DNA of 13,399 nucleotides, taken from Alphaproteobacteria bacterium. Lineage in GTDB: Bacteria; Pseudomonadota; Alphaproteobacteria; Micavibrionales; UBA2020. Positions within the stretch are counted from its first letter, which is position 1, and every line of letters starts with the position of its first letter. This document shows positions 5,471 through 12,728 of this stretch, piece by piece. A model generated the notes under the pieces. It ran no database searches. It was not told where the DNA came from and saw only the letters and a program-made list of their open reading frames with translations. The translations under genes were made by a program, and so were the position numbers. Where the stretch lies: positions 1 through 13,399 of the forward strand of contig JAGLRU010000454.1 in the NCBI GenBank assembly GCA_023136145.1. The letters run 5' to 3'.

Positions 5471-5817
5471 ATATTTTCACGAATATCTTGTATCATAAAT
5501 AACGTACGTTCTGTCAATTTTTCAATAACATCTCAGTTTCGATATGAAAGCCGTATTTTTCAGCAAAACATAGTATAATGAGATAGAAATGAACAATGCG
5601 TAAGGTTAAAAGAATTCTTTATACCTGCAATCTTATAGTCCTTTCTAAATTTTCTGATAGATATTTCCTTTACGCCATACCGCCCCTGCCTTCGCGAGAA
5701 CAGGCTTCGAGCAGCATCTGGTATGCGCAATAAAGTCGCCAAAATATTAAGTGTAAAAAATTTGGCATCTTGGCAGTAAAAAATATTTAAAACGTAAGTA
5801 AAACGTCTAATCATCCT
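5471..5817. other. Gene-free gap between tRNA-Arg and rimM, with a small hairpin
   Basis: No convincing gene is present. Apart from the tRNA promoter, the only structure seen is an imperfect hairpin at 5685-5704. CCTG pairs with CAGG, and TTC pairs with GAA around a GCGA loop, with a two-base bulge. It lacks a T tract on either strand, so it is a poor terminator for rimM. It resembles the short CCTTCGCG-type intergenic palindromes common in proteobacteria. The trmD and rplS genes that usually follow rimM are not here. Confidence 0.5.
5489..5517 (-). promoter_or_regulatory. Promoter of tRNA-Arg
   Basis: On the minus strand a perfect TTGACA (5517-5512) lies upstream of an A/T-rich region containing TATGAT and GATACA near 5497-5489. 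The spacing is 14 or 17 bases depending on which -10 is used. Transcription would start about 10-15 bases before the tRNA 5' end at 5470. Confidence 0.55.
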
Positions 5818-6345
5818 TCAATCCAGCAACCCTTCTGGGACATCAACGGTTATTTCTTGTTTTTTCATATCCACCTTTAGTACGACGGTTTTTGTAAAGG
5901 GGACGTAGTAACTGGTTCCTTTTGAGGGGATTATTTCTAACAGATCACCTGCGCCGAAGTTTGCCACTTTAAGGACTTTACCTAGTACGTCTCCATTTGG
6001 ATTTTTCGCCGTGAGTCCGACTAGATCAACATTATACCATGTGTCTTTATCATCAATTTCAGGAAGGCGTTCGCGGGAAACGTAAAGCTTTGTGGCGTGC
6101 AGTTTTTCAGCTGTGGTGCGATCCGCGATTCCCTCTAGCGTCACCAGATAAATATTCTTGTGTGGCATGAAGGTCAGGAAACTGAATTTTCTTTTTTCGG
6201 TGGTATCGCAGAGAGGCATATACTCCATTAATTTCTCAGGAGTATCGCCGAAAACTTTTACTTTCAGTATGCCCTTGATTCCATGTACGCCGACAATTTC
6301 AGCCATGCAGACGAGTTCGGGAGATACAGCCTCTCTGTCTTGCAT
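5818..6345 (-). CDS. rimM: Ribosome maturation factor RimM
   Basis: RimM binds ribosomal protein S19 and helps to mature the 3' (head) domain of 16S rRNA in the 30S subunit. The N-terminal barrel contains the family signature MAEIVGVHGIKGILKVKVFGDTPE (about residues 14-37, with the GxHGxKG core). The C-terminal PRC-barrel half includes WYNVDLVGLTAKN, VLGKVLKVANFGAGDLLEI, YYVPFTKTVVLKVD and a final EGLLD, all typical. At 175 residues the length is normal. The gene starts six bases after the rpsP stop, with AAGG inside the end of rpsP as the likely ribosome-binding site, so translation is coupled. A second start at Met14 would remove 13 residues that are not conserved in the family. S16 and RimM act in the same 30S assembly pathway. 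No trmD follows. Confidence 0.95.
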   Translation of the reverse strand: MQDREAVSPELVCMAEIVGVHGIKGILKVKVFGDTPEKLMEYMPLCDTTEKRKFSFLTFMPHKNIYLVTLEGIADRTTAEKLHATKLYVSRERLPEIDDKDTWYNVDLVGLTAKNPNGDVLGKVLKVANFGAGDLLEIIPSKGTSYYVPFTKTVVLKVDMKKQEITVDVPEGLLD

Positions 6346-6351
6346 GTGTGA

Positions 6352-6753
6352 TTAACCTTGAGCTTCAGCCGGAGTTTCAGCAGCAGTCTCAGCCGGAGTT
6401 TCAGCGGTCATGGCTGCTTTTGCTTTTTCTTCCCTGACTTTTTTGCGCTCGGTCATTTTTGCTTTTGGAATACCTTTTTTCGGATTGTTTTTGCGAGCTG
6501 GCATCGGGATGATTCCAGCTTTTCCCATGAACATCGCCACACGATCGGATACCTGTGCGCCTTTGCTGAGCCAAAATTTGATGCGCTCTGCGTTTAGTCT
6601 CACGCGATTAATGTCATCGCGAGGCAATTTTGGATCATAATTACCAAGTTTCTCAAGGAATTTCCCATCACGCGGTGCGCGAGAGTTTGCGACGACGATT
6701 TGATAGTAGGGCTTTTTCTTTGCGCCCCTTCTGGTCATGCGAATTTTTAGCAT
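6352..6753 (-). CDS. rpsP: 30S ribosomal protein S16
   Basis: S16 binds 16S rRNA in the body of the 30S subunit and stabilises it during assembly. The family signature is at the N-terminus, LKIRMTRRGAKKKPYYQIVVANSRAPRDGKFLEKLGNYDP in outline, followed by LNAERIKFWLSKGAQVSDRV. The conserved fold ends near residue 85. After it comes a basic tail rich in Lys and Ala, then an Ala-Glu-Thr-Pro repeat (TAETPAETAAETPAEAQG) of low complexity, a kind of extension common in alphaproteobacterial S16. The start ATG is preceded by GGAG eight bases upstream. It lies 89 bases downstream of ffh, with a 6-bp hairpin in the gap (TGAGGC/GCCTCA, 6803-6826) that has no T tract, so transcription from ffh probably continues. 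Confidence 0.96.
   Translation of the reverse strand: MLKIRMTRRGAKKKPYYQIVVANSRAPRDGKFLEKLGNYDPKLPRDDINRVRLNAERIKFWLSKGAQVSDRVAMFMGKAGIIPMPARKNNPKKGIPKAKMTERKKVREEKAKAAMTAETPAETAAETPAEAQG
6366..6405. repeat. 16-bp direct repeat inside the rpsP tail
   Basis: CAGCCGGAGTTTCAGC occurs at 6366-6381 and again at 6390-6405, 24 bases apart. It encodes the repeated AETPAE segment at the C-terminus of S16. The period is a multiple of three, so slippage would change tail length without breaking the frame. Confidence 0.75.
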
Positions 6754-6842
6754 CAGTGTTTCTCCATTTATTCAGTTTTGTCCGGCTGCCTGTCAAATTT
6801 CATGAGGCTGCAACCTTTACGCCTCAAATCCTATTTCTTATT

Positions 6843-8285
6843 TCATTTTTTGTCACTCAATGGAAACGGGTTGGAGCCGAGAATACTGCCGCTCTGCGAT
6901 TCCATTTTTTTTGCCATTTCCTCCATCTCACCCATAGCACCTCCGCCGAGCATTCCGGCTAGCCCGCGCGCCATCCCCTTGCCGCCTTTTTTGTTCATAC
7001 GTTTCATCATCGTCTGCATATTTTGAAACTGCTTTAGCAGACGGTTTACCTCCTGCACAGTCGTGCCAGAACCTGCTGCAATGCGCTTGCGGCGTGAGGC
7101 GTTAAGAACTTCCGGTTTGACGCGCTCCCGAAACGTCATTGACAGTATAATAGCTTCCTGATGTTTTAGGATGCTGTCATCAACGTTGGTGTTTTGCATC
7201 ATGCCTTTGATTTTGCCCATACCGGGCATCATGCTCATCAGTCCAGAGATTCCACCCATCTTTTGCATCTGGCGCAGTTGCCCAAGGAAATCGCTTAGGT
7301 CGAACTTGCCTTTCATCATTTTCTCTGCGGCGCGCTTTGCATCTTCGATTTCGATGTTCTCGGTAGCTTTTTCAACAAGGCTGACGATGTCGCCCATATC
7401 AAGAATACGTCCTGCGATGCGTCCTGCGTCAAAAGGCTGAATGGCGTCTAGTTGTTCTCCCGTTCCGAGGAATTTGATTGGTTTGCCAGTGACAGAGCGC
7501 ATGGAGAGTGCAGCTCCACCGCGTGCATCGCCGTCCACGCGAGTCAGGATTATGCCGGTGATACCGATTTTCTCATTAAAATTCTTTGCAGTATTGACGG
7601 CATCCTGTCCCGTCAAGGCATCCGCAACAAGCAGGGTTTCTATCGGATGAGCAAAGTCGCGAACAGCCGCTAGTTCCGCCATCAATTCGTTATCCATCGA
7701 CAAACGACCAGCGCTGTCGAGGATAACAACATCGTAACCTTCCAACCGTCCGATTTCGATAGCGCGTTTGGTAATCTCCAGCGGCTTTTCTCCGCTGACG
7801 ATAGGCAGAGAACCTGCATCAATCTGTCTGGCAAGGATATCCAGTTGTTCCTGCGCTGCAGGACGATAGACATCAAGTGAGGCGAGCAGGACTTTTTTTC
7901 GCTGTTTTTCATTTAGAAGTTTGGCGAGCTTTCCGGCACTAGTGGTCTTGCCGGAGCCTTGCAGCCCTGTCATCAGGATGACGGCAGGGGGTGTGGCGTT
8001 AAGGTTTAGCTCTGAATTTTCGGAACCGAGAGTCTGCACAAGCGTGTCGTGGACGATTTTGACGATTTGTTGCCCAGGAGAAACAGATCGTAATACTTTT
8101 TCACCAGTTGCTTCGATGCATACTTTTTCGATAAAAGTTCCAATTACGGGGAGGGCAACGTCTGCTTCCAACAAGGCGATGCGGATCTCGCGCAATGCTG
8201 CATCTATGTCTTCTTTACGAAGAGCACCGCGTTTTCTTAGTCCATCAAAAATGCCGCCAAGTTTGTTCGTTAGATTTTCAAACAT
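6843..8285 (-). CDS. ffh: Signal recognition particle protein Ffh (SRP54)
   Basis: Ffh is the GTPase that, with 4.5S RNA, binds hydrophobic signal sequences as they leave the ribosome and delivers them to the receptor FtsY at the membrane. The helical N domain covers residues 1-90. The G domain has all motifs: GLQGSGKTT (107-115), DVYRPAA (138-144), DSAGR (190-194, Ser where Thr is usual), TRVDGDARGG (248-257) and GTGEQLDAI (274-282). The Met-rich M domain follows, with GLMSMMPGMGKIKGMM, then the RNA-binding SRRKRIAAGSGT and a Gly/Met-rich end. At 480 residues it is slightly longer than many. GAGGAAAG precedes the ATG at 8285. It heads the block ffh-rpsP-rimM, the common alphaproteobacterial order, and has its own promoter with a leader of about 110 nt. 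Confidence 0.98.
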   Translation of the reverse strand: MFENLTNKLGGIFDGLRKRGALRKEDIDAALREIRIALLEADVALPVIGTFIEKVCIEATGEKVLRSVSPGQQIVKIVHDTLVQTLGSENSELNLNATPPAVILMTGLQGSGKTTSAGKLAKLLNEKQRKKVLLASLDVYRPAAQEQLDILARQIDAGSLPIVSGEKPLEITKRAIEIGRLEGYDVVILDSAGRLSMDNELMAELAAVRDFAHPIETLLVADALTGQDAVNTAKNFNEKIGITGIILTRVDGDARGGAALSMRSVTGKPIKFLGTGEQLDAIQPFDAGRIAGRILDMGDIVSLVEKATENIEIEDAKRAAEKMMKGKFDLSDFLGQLRQMQKMGGISGLMSMMPGMGKIKGMMQNTNVDDSILKHQEAIILSMTFRERVKPEVLNASRRKRIAAGSGTTVQEVNRLLKQFQNMQTMMKRMNKKGGKGMARGLAGMLGGGAMGEMEEMAKKMESQSGSILGSNPFPLSDKK

Positions 8286-8309
8286 TGTCTTTCCTCAAAA
8301 ACTATTTCG

Positions 8310-8339
8310 CCACGGTGAGCGTAACTTCGCCGACCGTGG
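8310..8339 (-). promoter_or_regulatory. Inverted repeat in the ffh leader
   Basis: CCACGGT (8310-8316) and ACCGTGG (8333-8339) are exact inverted 7-mers separated by 16 bases. They lie within the predicted ffh leader, about 25 bases upstream of the start codon, and end before the ribosome-binding site. They may form an mRNA hairpin or be a protein-binding site. There is no T tract, so it is not a terminator. Confidence 0.4.
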
Positions 8340-8400
8340 AACGCAGAGCGCTTAACTTCCAAATATCTCTGGAGAGTTCTGCCTCAGTAAAACTGTTGAA

Positions 8401-8430
8401 TTTATAGAACTTTTTAGTGTAGGGAGTCAA
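8401..8430 (-). promoter_or_regulatory. Sigma70 promoter of the ffh-rpsP-rimM operon
   Basis: On the minus strand TTGACT (8430-8425) and TATAAA (8406-8401) are separated by 18 bases, each matching five of six consensus positions. Transcription would start near 8394, giving a leader of about 110 nt before ffh. This is the best promoter in the window. Confidence 0.65.
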
Positions 8431-8540
8431 GAAAATCTAATTTCAGAGGCGGGAGCTGGGCATTTATTACCCATAAACCTACCTTTACGGCTCTTTGATA
8501 GTTTACTTTATAAAAATCAAATGACAGCATCTATAAAGCA

Positions 8541-8556
8541 TGGCACGATATGTGTA
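8541..8556 (+). promoter_or_regulatory. Candidate sigma54-like promoter before fliL
   Basis: TGGCACGATATGTGTA matches the sigma54 consensus TGGCACG-N4-TTGCA in the whole -24 half. In the -12 half T, G and the final A are kept, but the essential GC is GT and one T is G. Spacing is exact. Flagellar genes of several alphaproteobacteria use sigma54, and the start codon lies 67 bases downstream. The altered -12 element makes this uncertain. Confidence 0.27.
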
Positions 8557-8622
8557 GGGTTTTATTGGGGATTTTTGGAGAGAGAGTCTTCAAGAATAGA
8601 TTTGCCATAATTGTGGGGTATC

Positions 8623-9273
8623 ATGGCCAAAGATAAAAAAGCCAAAAAAGACGACAAGCCTAAGGATGACAAGGACTCTAAAGATTCTAAGGGCATAAAG
8701 GATGCTGAAGAAAAAACGGACGATGAAGAATCCATTGCTGAAGGAGAGGGAGATGCGGAAGTCTCCCACAGGTTTACCACTAAAAAAATCCTTCTATTTA
8801 TCGTTATACCGCTCATACTTATCATTACTCTTGGAAGCGGTGCCTACTTCTTAGGCTTTCTTGACAAAATTTTTCCGAAGGATCCGCTCGCATGTGAAAA
8901 CGTCAAGGAGGGGGACAAAGATTTCGCCGAATGCACAGAACAAGCTGCCGCTGAAAATGCAAACTTTCCGGGAACTTTCCTGACAATGGAGGACATCATC
9001 GTTAATTTGAACAGTGCCGGCAAGCAACCAAGATTTTTGAAAATTGCCGTCAAGTTGGAGATGGAGGATGCTGAAGAACAGAAAAAGATAGAGCCTCTTA
9101 TGCCTCGCGTGGTGGATCAATTTCAGATGTATCTGCGGGAGCTACGCGTTTCAGACTTGCGCGGAACTTCCGGCATTTACCGCATGAAAATAGAGCTTCT
9201 GAACCGAGTCCGTGCGGTGGCTCCAAATGTTAAGGTTCGTGATGTCCTCTTTCAAGAGATATTAGTGCAATGA
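8623..9273 (+). CDS. fliL: Flagellar basal body-associated protein FliL
   Basis: FliL is an inner-membrane protein that surrounds the stator units of the flagellar motor and supports torque. The ATG at 8623 is chosen because GTGGGG lies just upstream; a TTG at 8611 is also in frame. Residues 1-50 form a cytoplasmic tail of alternating Lys and Asp (AKDKKAKKDDKPKDDKDSK at the start). One membrane helix spans about 55-78 (KILLFIVIPLILIITLGSGAYF). The periplasmic domain holds the family pattern TFLTMEDIIVNLNSAGKQPRFLKIAVKLE, then IEPLMPRVVDQFQMYLREL and a final VRDVLFQEILVQ. Two Cys residues between the membrane helix and the domain (PLACEN and FAECTE) could form a disulfide. The stop overlaps the start of fliM by four bases (ATGA), so the two are translationally coupled. 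Confidence 0.95.
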   Translation: MAKDKKAKKDDKPKDDKDSKDSKGIKDAEEKTDDEESIAEGEGDAEVSHRFTTKKILLFIVIPLILIITLGSGAYFLGFLDKIFPKDPLACENVKEGDKDFAECTEQAAAENANFPGTFLTMEDIIVNLNSAGKQPRFLKIAVKLEMEDAEEQKKIEPLMPRVVDQFQMYLRELRVSDLRGTSGIYRMKIELLNRVRAVAPNVKVRDVLFQEILVQ

Positions 9274-10406
9274 GCGAAACAAAAGAAAATCCGCAAAGCG
9301 AAGAAGAAGCCAAAATGATGGCCGAATGGGAAGCCATGGCTGCTGACGACGACAATGCGTCGGAGCCGGAGCAGCCGGTGGACGCTGCTCCCGAGAACGC
9401 TACTGATGACTCTTCTGAGGAAGTCAAGACTGCGGATGATGGACGTATCCTCGATCAGACCGAAATCGACAGCCTGCTCGGATTTGACGATTCCTCTGGC
9501 AATGGCGGAAAAACCGGCATTATGGAGCTTATCAACAGCGCACTCGTTAATTACGAACGTCTGCCGATGCTGGATATCGTCTTTGATCGTTTGGTGCGGC
9601 TGATGTCAACATCCCTACGTAATCTAACATCCGATAATGTGGAGATCAGCCTAGATCATATTTCCTCGGTACGTTTCGGAGATTATCTCAACTCTATTCC
9701 GCTGCCTGCGATGCTAAGTATCTTCAACGCTGAGGAATGGGACGATCACGGGCTTATGGTGGTTGACAGTGCTCTTATCTACGCCATCGTTGATGTACTG
9801 CTTGGTGGGCGACGCGGTACGTCCGCGCTTCGAGTGGAAGGTCGCCCCTACACGACAATTGAAACCAAGCTGATTGAACGTATGGTGCATGTTGTTTTGA
9901 ATGACCTGTCATCTGCGTTTGATCCTTTGTCTCCGGTCAGCTTTAGGCTGGAAAGGATTGAAACAAACCCGCGTTTTGCGACCATCACACAAGGCAATAA
10001 CGCAGGGGTTTTGGTGCGCTTGCGTATTGATATGGGCGATAGGTCTGGCCGCATTGAAATTATGATACCGTATGCAACGCTAGAGCCGATCCGTGAACTT
10101 CTTTTACAGATGTTTATGGGTGAAAAATTTGGCCGCGATGCCATCTGGGAAAACCATTTGACTCGCGAAATTTATCAAACCGACGTCTTTTTGTCGGCGA
10201 TCCTCGGTGAGACCACCGTTCCGCTGAACAATCTAGTCAATTGGAAACCGGGATCTGTTTTAATGCTCAATACTCGTCCAGATGACTTGATTGAAATGCG
10301 TGTTGGCGATAAGGGGATGTTTATGGCGAAAATTGGCCAGAAAAAAGACCTGATAGCTTGCAGCATCGAAGAATATATCGAGCCGATAGAAGTCGAGGAA
10401 CCTTAA
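9270..10406 (+). CDS. fliM: Flagellar motor switch protein FliM
   Basis: FliM forms the C-ring of the motor with FliG and FliN, binds phosphorylated CheY and switches the direction of rotation. The CheY-binding segment ILDQTEIDSLLGF is at residues 60-72, preceded by about 58 strongly acidic residues; in enteric FliM it is at the very N-terminus. The middle CheC-like domain follows (about 85-280), with INSALVNYERLPMLDIVFDR, VRFGDYLNSIPLPAMLSIF and VDVLLGGRRG. The C-terminal FliN-like domain (about 300-375) has the pattern LGETTVPLNNLVNWKPGSVL and DLIEMRVGDKGMFMAKIGQ. The 378 residues are slightly above the usual length because of the acidic arm. It overlaps fliL by four bases and is followed after three bases by the DUF6468 gene. 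The CheY and CheZ partners are encoded about 1.3 kb downstream. Confidence 0.97.
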   Translation: MSETKENPQSEEEAKMMAEWEAMAADDDNASEPEQPVDAAPENATDDSSEEVKTADDGRILDQTEIDSLLGFDDSSGNGGKTGIMELINSALVNYERLPMLDIVFDRLVRLMSTSLRNLTSDNVEISLDHISSVRFGDYLNSIPLPAMLSIFNAEEWDDHGLMVVDSALIYAIVDVLLGGRRGTSALRVEGRPYTTIETKLIERMVHVVLNDLSSAFDPLSPVSFRLERIETNPRFATITQGNNAGVLVRLRIDMGDRSGRIEIMIPYATLEPIRELLLQMFMGEKFGRDAIWENHLTREIYQTDVFLSAILGETTVPLNNLVNWKPGSVLMLNTRPDDLIEMRVGDKGMFMAKIGQKKDLIACSIEEYIEPIEVEEP

Positions 10407-10409
10407 AAA

Positions 10410-10847
10410 ATGAGTCCTTTTATTAATTTATTCTTCGACATTGCGCTTTTGACTGCACTTGGTGTTACTATTTTCTATTGCTTCCGCTTATCTCGGCAGT
10501 TCACTCAAATGCGTGCTGACCGCAAAGCATTTGAAATCTTGATCCAGAGTCTGAACGTAGCTTCCGCGAAAGCCGATGCATCCATAAAGTCTTTCAGAGA
10601 AACGGCTGTCGGCAGCGGAGATTCGTTGCAGGAAAAAATAAACAGGTCGCGTGCACTGTCCGATGAACTAGAGATTATGATTCAGGCAGGCGACGACCTT
10701 GCCAACCGTCTCCAGTCATTGGCGGAAAAGAGCCGAAAAGTTGTTACAAATAAAAACAGTATTGAAGCATCGAAGTTAGATATTCAGCCAAGAACTCGCG
10801 CAGAAAAAAACCTTCTGGAAGCTATCAGGACAAAACAGCAATCATGA
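10410..10847 (+). CDS. DUF6468 flagellar-operon membrane protein
   Basis: This 145-residue protein has one N-terminal membrane helix (about residues 5-25, INLFFDIALLTALGVTIFYCF) and then a long cytoplasmic or periplasmic coiled coil: RLSRQFTQMRADRKAFEILIQSLN, KADASIKSFRETA, ALSDELEIMIQAGDDLANRL. The pattern FR.L..LRADR..(M/F)..LI..L(N) with a later ALSDEL.(F/I)MI..GD..A.RL is that of DUF6468, which occurs in alphaproteobacterial flagellar operons after fliM. No biochemical role is established. The gene starts three bases after fliM. A link to motor assembly or to the MotE-like protein that follows is inferred from position only. Confidence 0.8.
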   Translation: MSPFINLFFDIALLTALGVTIFYCFRLSRQFTQMRADRKAFEILIQSLNVASAKADASIKSFRETAVGSGDSLQEKINRSRALSDELEIMIQAGDDLANRLQSLAEKSRKVVTNKNSIEASKLDIQPRTRAEKNLLEAIRTKQQS

Positions 10848-10857
10848 GCATGATATA

Positions 10858-11544
10858 ATGAATTTTTTTAAAAGCTTCAACATTTTCACAATCCTGATGA
10901 CTGTTTTCGTATTTGCGGTTGTGCTTCGGATTGTTGATATTGCCAGTTTTCCTGCACGGATTTCTGTAGCTGAAAGCAACCCGTCAGGGCAGAAATTCGA
11001 ACAAATATCCGACCAAACACCGCTTCCGACCAAAAAAGATGCTTCAGAAACGACATCAACTCCAGAAAAGAAAATGCCGACATCTCCTTACGGTGAACGT
11101 GCCTTTAGTGCTGCCGAACTTGAAGTGCTGCAATCACTTTCCAAACGGAGAGATGAACTTGACAAGCGTGAAAAGAAAATTGGACAGCAGGAAGCTCTGC
11201 TAAGAGCTGCTGAAGGAGAGGTGGATCGGAAGGTCGCCGAACTTAATAAAATCAGAAGTGAGTTGGAAGAACTGCTTAACAGGCAACAGACTATTCAGGA
11301 CGAGCGCATCGACAGTTTGGTTAAAATCTACGGAAACATGAAGCCGAAATTGGCGGCGCGTATTTTTGATACGCTGGAAATGGAAGTGATGCTGTCCGTT
11401 ATCAGCAAGATGAGCGAACGCAAAAGCTCCCCGATTCTCGCTAATATGGATCCAGAAAAAGCTCGACAGGTAACAATTCAATTGGCCGAACAACGCAAGC
11501 TCCCCAGTCTGCCGGAAAAAATAAAACGCCTTCCTATAAAATGA
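10858..11544 (+). CDS. MotE-family protein (membrane helix, coiled coil, MgtE-N-like domain)
   Basis: The 228-residue protein starts with a membrane anchor (about residues 8-27, NIFTILMTVFVFAVVLRIVD), followed by a polar Ser/Pro/Thr-rich linker. A long coiled coil covers about 80-145 (LEVLQSLSKRRDELDKREKKI and on to ELEELLNRQQTIQDERIDSL). The C-terminal domain has LVKIYGNMKPKLAARIFDTLEMEVMLSVISKMSERKSSPILANMDPEKARQ in outline, the pattern of the MgtE intracellular N-like domain found in MotE. In Sinorhizobium, MotE is a periplasmic chaperone for the motor protein MotC; the relatives here are often unnamed. No good Shine-Dalgarno precedes the ATG at 10858, and coupling to the gene ten bases upstream is likely. 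It closes the fliL-fliM operon. A weak hairpin at 11552-11570 follows. Confidence 0.82.
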   Translation: MNFFKSFNIFTILMTVFVFAVVLRIVDIASFPARISVAESNPSGQKFEQISDQTPLPTKKDASETTSTPEKKMPTSPYGERAFSAAELEVLQSLSKRRDELDKREKKIGQQEALLRAAEGEVDRKVAELNKIRSELEELLNRQQTIQDERIDSLVKIYGNMKPKLAARIFDTLEMEVMLSVISKMSERKSSPILANMDPEKARQVTIQLAEQRKLPSLPEKIKRLPIK

Positions 11545-11551
11545 ATCCGTG

Positions 11552-11570
11552 ATGGAATGAGAAATTCCGT
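11552..11570 (+). terminator. Weak hairpin after the fliL-fliM operon
   Basis: ATGGAAT (11552-11558) and ATTCCGT (11564-11570) can pair over 7 bp including one G-T pair, around a five-base loop. No T tract follows, so it is at best a partial or Rho-assisted terminator. Confidence 0.25.
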
Positions 11571-11700
11571 TGATCTATGTCAAAAGACAACTAGAAATTG
11601 TGCTATAAATATAAAATTTACTCTTGCTTAACTGGTCGTAAGGCAGGATACCTGAAGGAGAGTTTTTTATTTTCCTCTATTTTACACTAAGGAGGCTGAC

Positions 11701-12084
11701 ATGGTGGCAGTCAATAAGGATATGAACATTCTAGTTGTCGATGATTATCAGACAATGATACGGATCATTAAAAACTTGCTGAAGCAGCTGGGTTTTAACA
11801 ATGCTGACGAAGCGACGGACGGTGGAATGGCTTTTGAAAAGATAAGCGCGAAAAACTACGGTCTGATTATTTCAGACTGGAACATGGAGCCGATGACTGG
11901 TATCGATTTGCTCAAAAAGGTGCGTGGCAGTGGCAACAAGGTACCATTTATCATGGTTACCGCAGAAAGCAAAACTGAGAACGTGTTGGCCGCTCGCGAA
12001 GCAGGTGTCAACAATTATATAGTTAAGCCTTTCAACGCCGATACGCTCAAAACCAAGTTGACCAGCGTGTTGGGTGAATTCTGA
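11701..12084 (+). CDS. cheY: Chemotaxis response regulator CheY
   Basis: This is a single-domain receiver that is phosphorylated by CheA and then binds FliM to change flagellar rotation. All key residues are present: the acidic pair Asp14-Asp15 in ILVVDDYQTMIR, the phosphorylated Asp59 in IISDWNMEPM, Thr87 in FIMVTAES, Tyr106, and Lys109 in YIVKPFN. It closely follows the enteric CheY pattern (RIIKNLLKQLGF, DWNMEPMTGIDLLKKVR). At 127 residues it has no output domain. A strong AAGGAGG (11689-11695) lies five bases before the ATG. The gene begins a new unit after a 156-base gap that holds A/T-rich stretches but no convincing promoter. cheZ follows after 14 bases. No cheA is in the window, so its kinase is encoded elsewhere. 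Confidence 0.96.
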   Translation: MVAVNKDMNILVVDDYQTMIRIIKNLLKQLGFNNADEATDGGMAFEKISAKNYGLIISDWNMEPMTGIDLLKKVRGSGNKVPFIMVTAESKTENVLAAREAGVNNYIVKPFNADTLKTKLTSVLGEF

Positions 12085-12098
12085 AACAGGAAAATAAT

Positions 12099-12707
12099 AT
12101 GGATGCTCAACAGCAAGCTGCAGCCGAAAATTTAAAGGATCGTGCTTATACCCGCAAAGAAGTCGTGGAGATTATTCGTACAGTACTTGGCTCCATAGAC
12201 AAGAACAACGAACCTACAGCAAAATTGCATAATGAACTGAGTACGCTTGTCTCATATATTGAGAACATGCGCTCCGAGTTGGCGCACATGCGCTCCATCG
12301 AAATCAGCCATCATCATATCCCAACGGCGGCAGATGAATTGGATGCCGTAGTCGAGGAAACAGCCTCAGCTACAGGCACTATCATGGATGCTTGTGAAAA
12401 GATCGAAAAAGTTGCAGACAGCCTGACATCTCCCGTTAGCGACGATCTAGCGAATGCTGTAACTTCAATTTACGAAGCCTGCGGCTTTCAGGACATAACA
12501 GGGCAGCGCATAACCAAGGTTGTGAAAACCCTGAAGCATATTGAGGCCAAGGTAACGGAAATCATCAATGCTTTTGGTCATAGCGGGGAAGAGCTGGAGT
12601 CAAAAATAACTGACAATGACAAAAAAAGCTTGCTACAAGGTCCTCAGATTGGTAGCGAAGCTTCCTCGCAGGATGATATTGATAAATTGCTTGCTAGTTT
12701 TGACTAA
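12099..12707 (+). CDS. cheZ: Protein phosphatase CheZ
   Basis: CheZ removes the phosphate from CheY-P and so ends the signal to the motor. The long helical region contains the active-site pattern ACGFQDITGQRITKVV, with Asp132 and Gln136 in the places of the catalytic Asp143 and Gln147 of the enteric enzyme. The C-terminus ASSQDDIDKLLASFD matches the amphipathic CheY-binding peptide at the end of CheZ, joined by a flexible linker (about 170-188). The 202 residues are near the usual length. CAGGAAA precedes the ATG. It follows cheY by 14 bases, so enzyme and substrate are made together. CheZ is absent from many alphaproteobacteria that use several CheY proteins as a phosphate sink, so its presence helps place the lineage. 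Confidence 0.92.
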   Translation: MDAQQQAAAENLKDRAYTRKEVVEIIRTVLGSIDKNNEPTAKLHNELSTLVSYIENMRSELAHMRSIEISHHHIPTAADELDAVVEETASATGTIMDACEKIEKVADSLTSPVSDDLANAVTSIYEACGFQDITGQRITKVVKTLKHIEAKVTEIINAFGHSGEELESKITDNDKKSLLQGPQIGSEASSQDDIDKLLASFD

Positions 12708-12728
12708 TAATTGTATTACAGTTACATC

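Larger units (their letters stand above)
4988..5578 (+). pseudogene. Detached C-terminal part of the large serine recombinase
   Basis: This open stretch is in the same frame as the upstream recombinase and is separated from it only by one TGA. It encodes a typical coiled-coil end of the family: IELTKIERKTEQFLDRIVE, then ITAYENKIRKLE, then a globular end with DKKAVLKLVFADKLPYTRN. A TTG at 5027 could serve as a start, but no Shine-Dalgarno supports it. From about base 5391 the frame runs antisense through the tRNA-Arg gene, giving the familiar spurious peptide RPAGVEPTTFGFGG, and ends at 5578 in host DNA. The true recombinase end in the free element would differ, because the sequence past the attachment core belongs to the chromosome. 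Bases after about 5470 should not be regarded as coding. Confidence 0.75.

Noticed and set aside
5027..5578. Separate gene starting at TTG 5027
   Set aside because: It is in frame with the upstream recombinase and carries its C-terminal domain. There is no ribosome-binding site, and its end lies antisense to the tRNA.
5560..5814. Minus-strand open frame of 84 codons starting four bases after the rimM stop, with a GAAGG before its ATG
   Set aside because: The translation is a mix of aromatic and basic residues with no family pattern and does not resemble TrmD. Part of it is made from the CCTTCGCG hairpin, and the frame ends past the tRNA promoter region, close to host non-coding DNA.
6767..6796. 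TTGACA with an AATAAA box upstream of rpsP as an internal promoter
   Set aside because: With this -10 the transcript would begin inside the rpsP ribosome-binding site, so it could not support normal translation.
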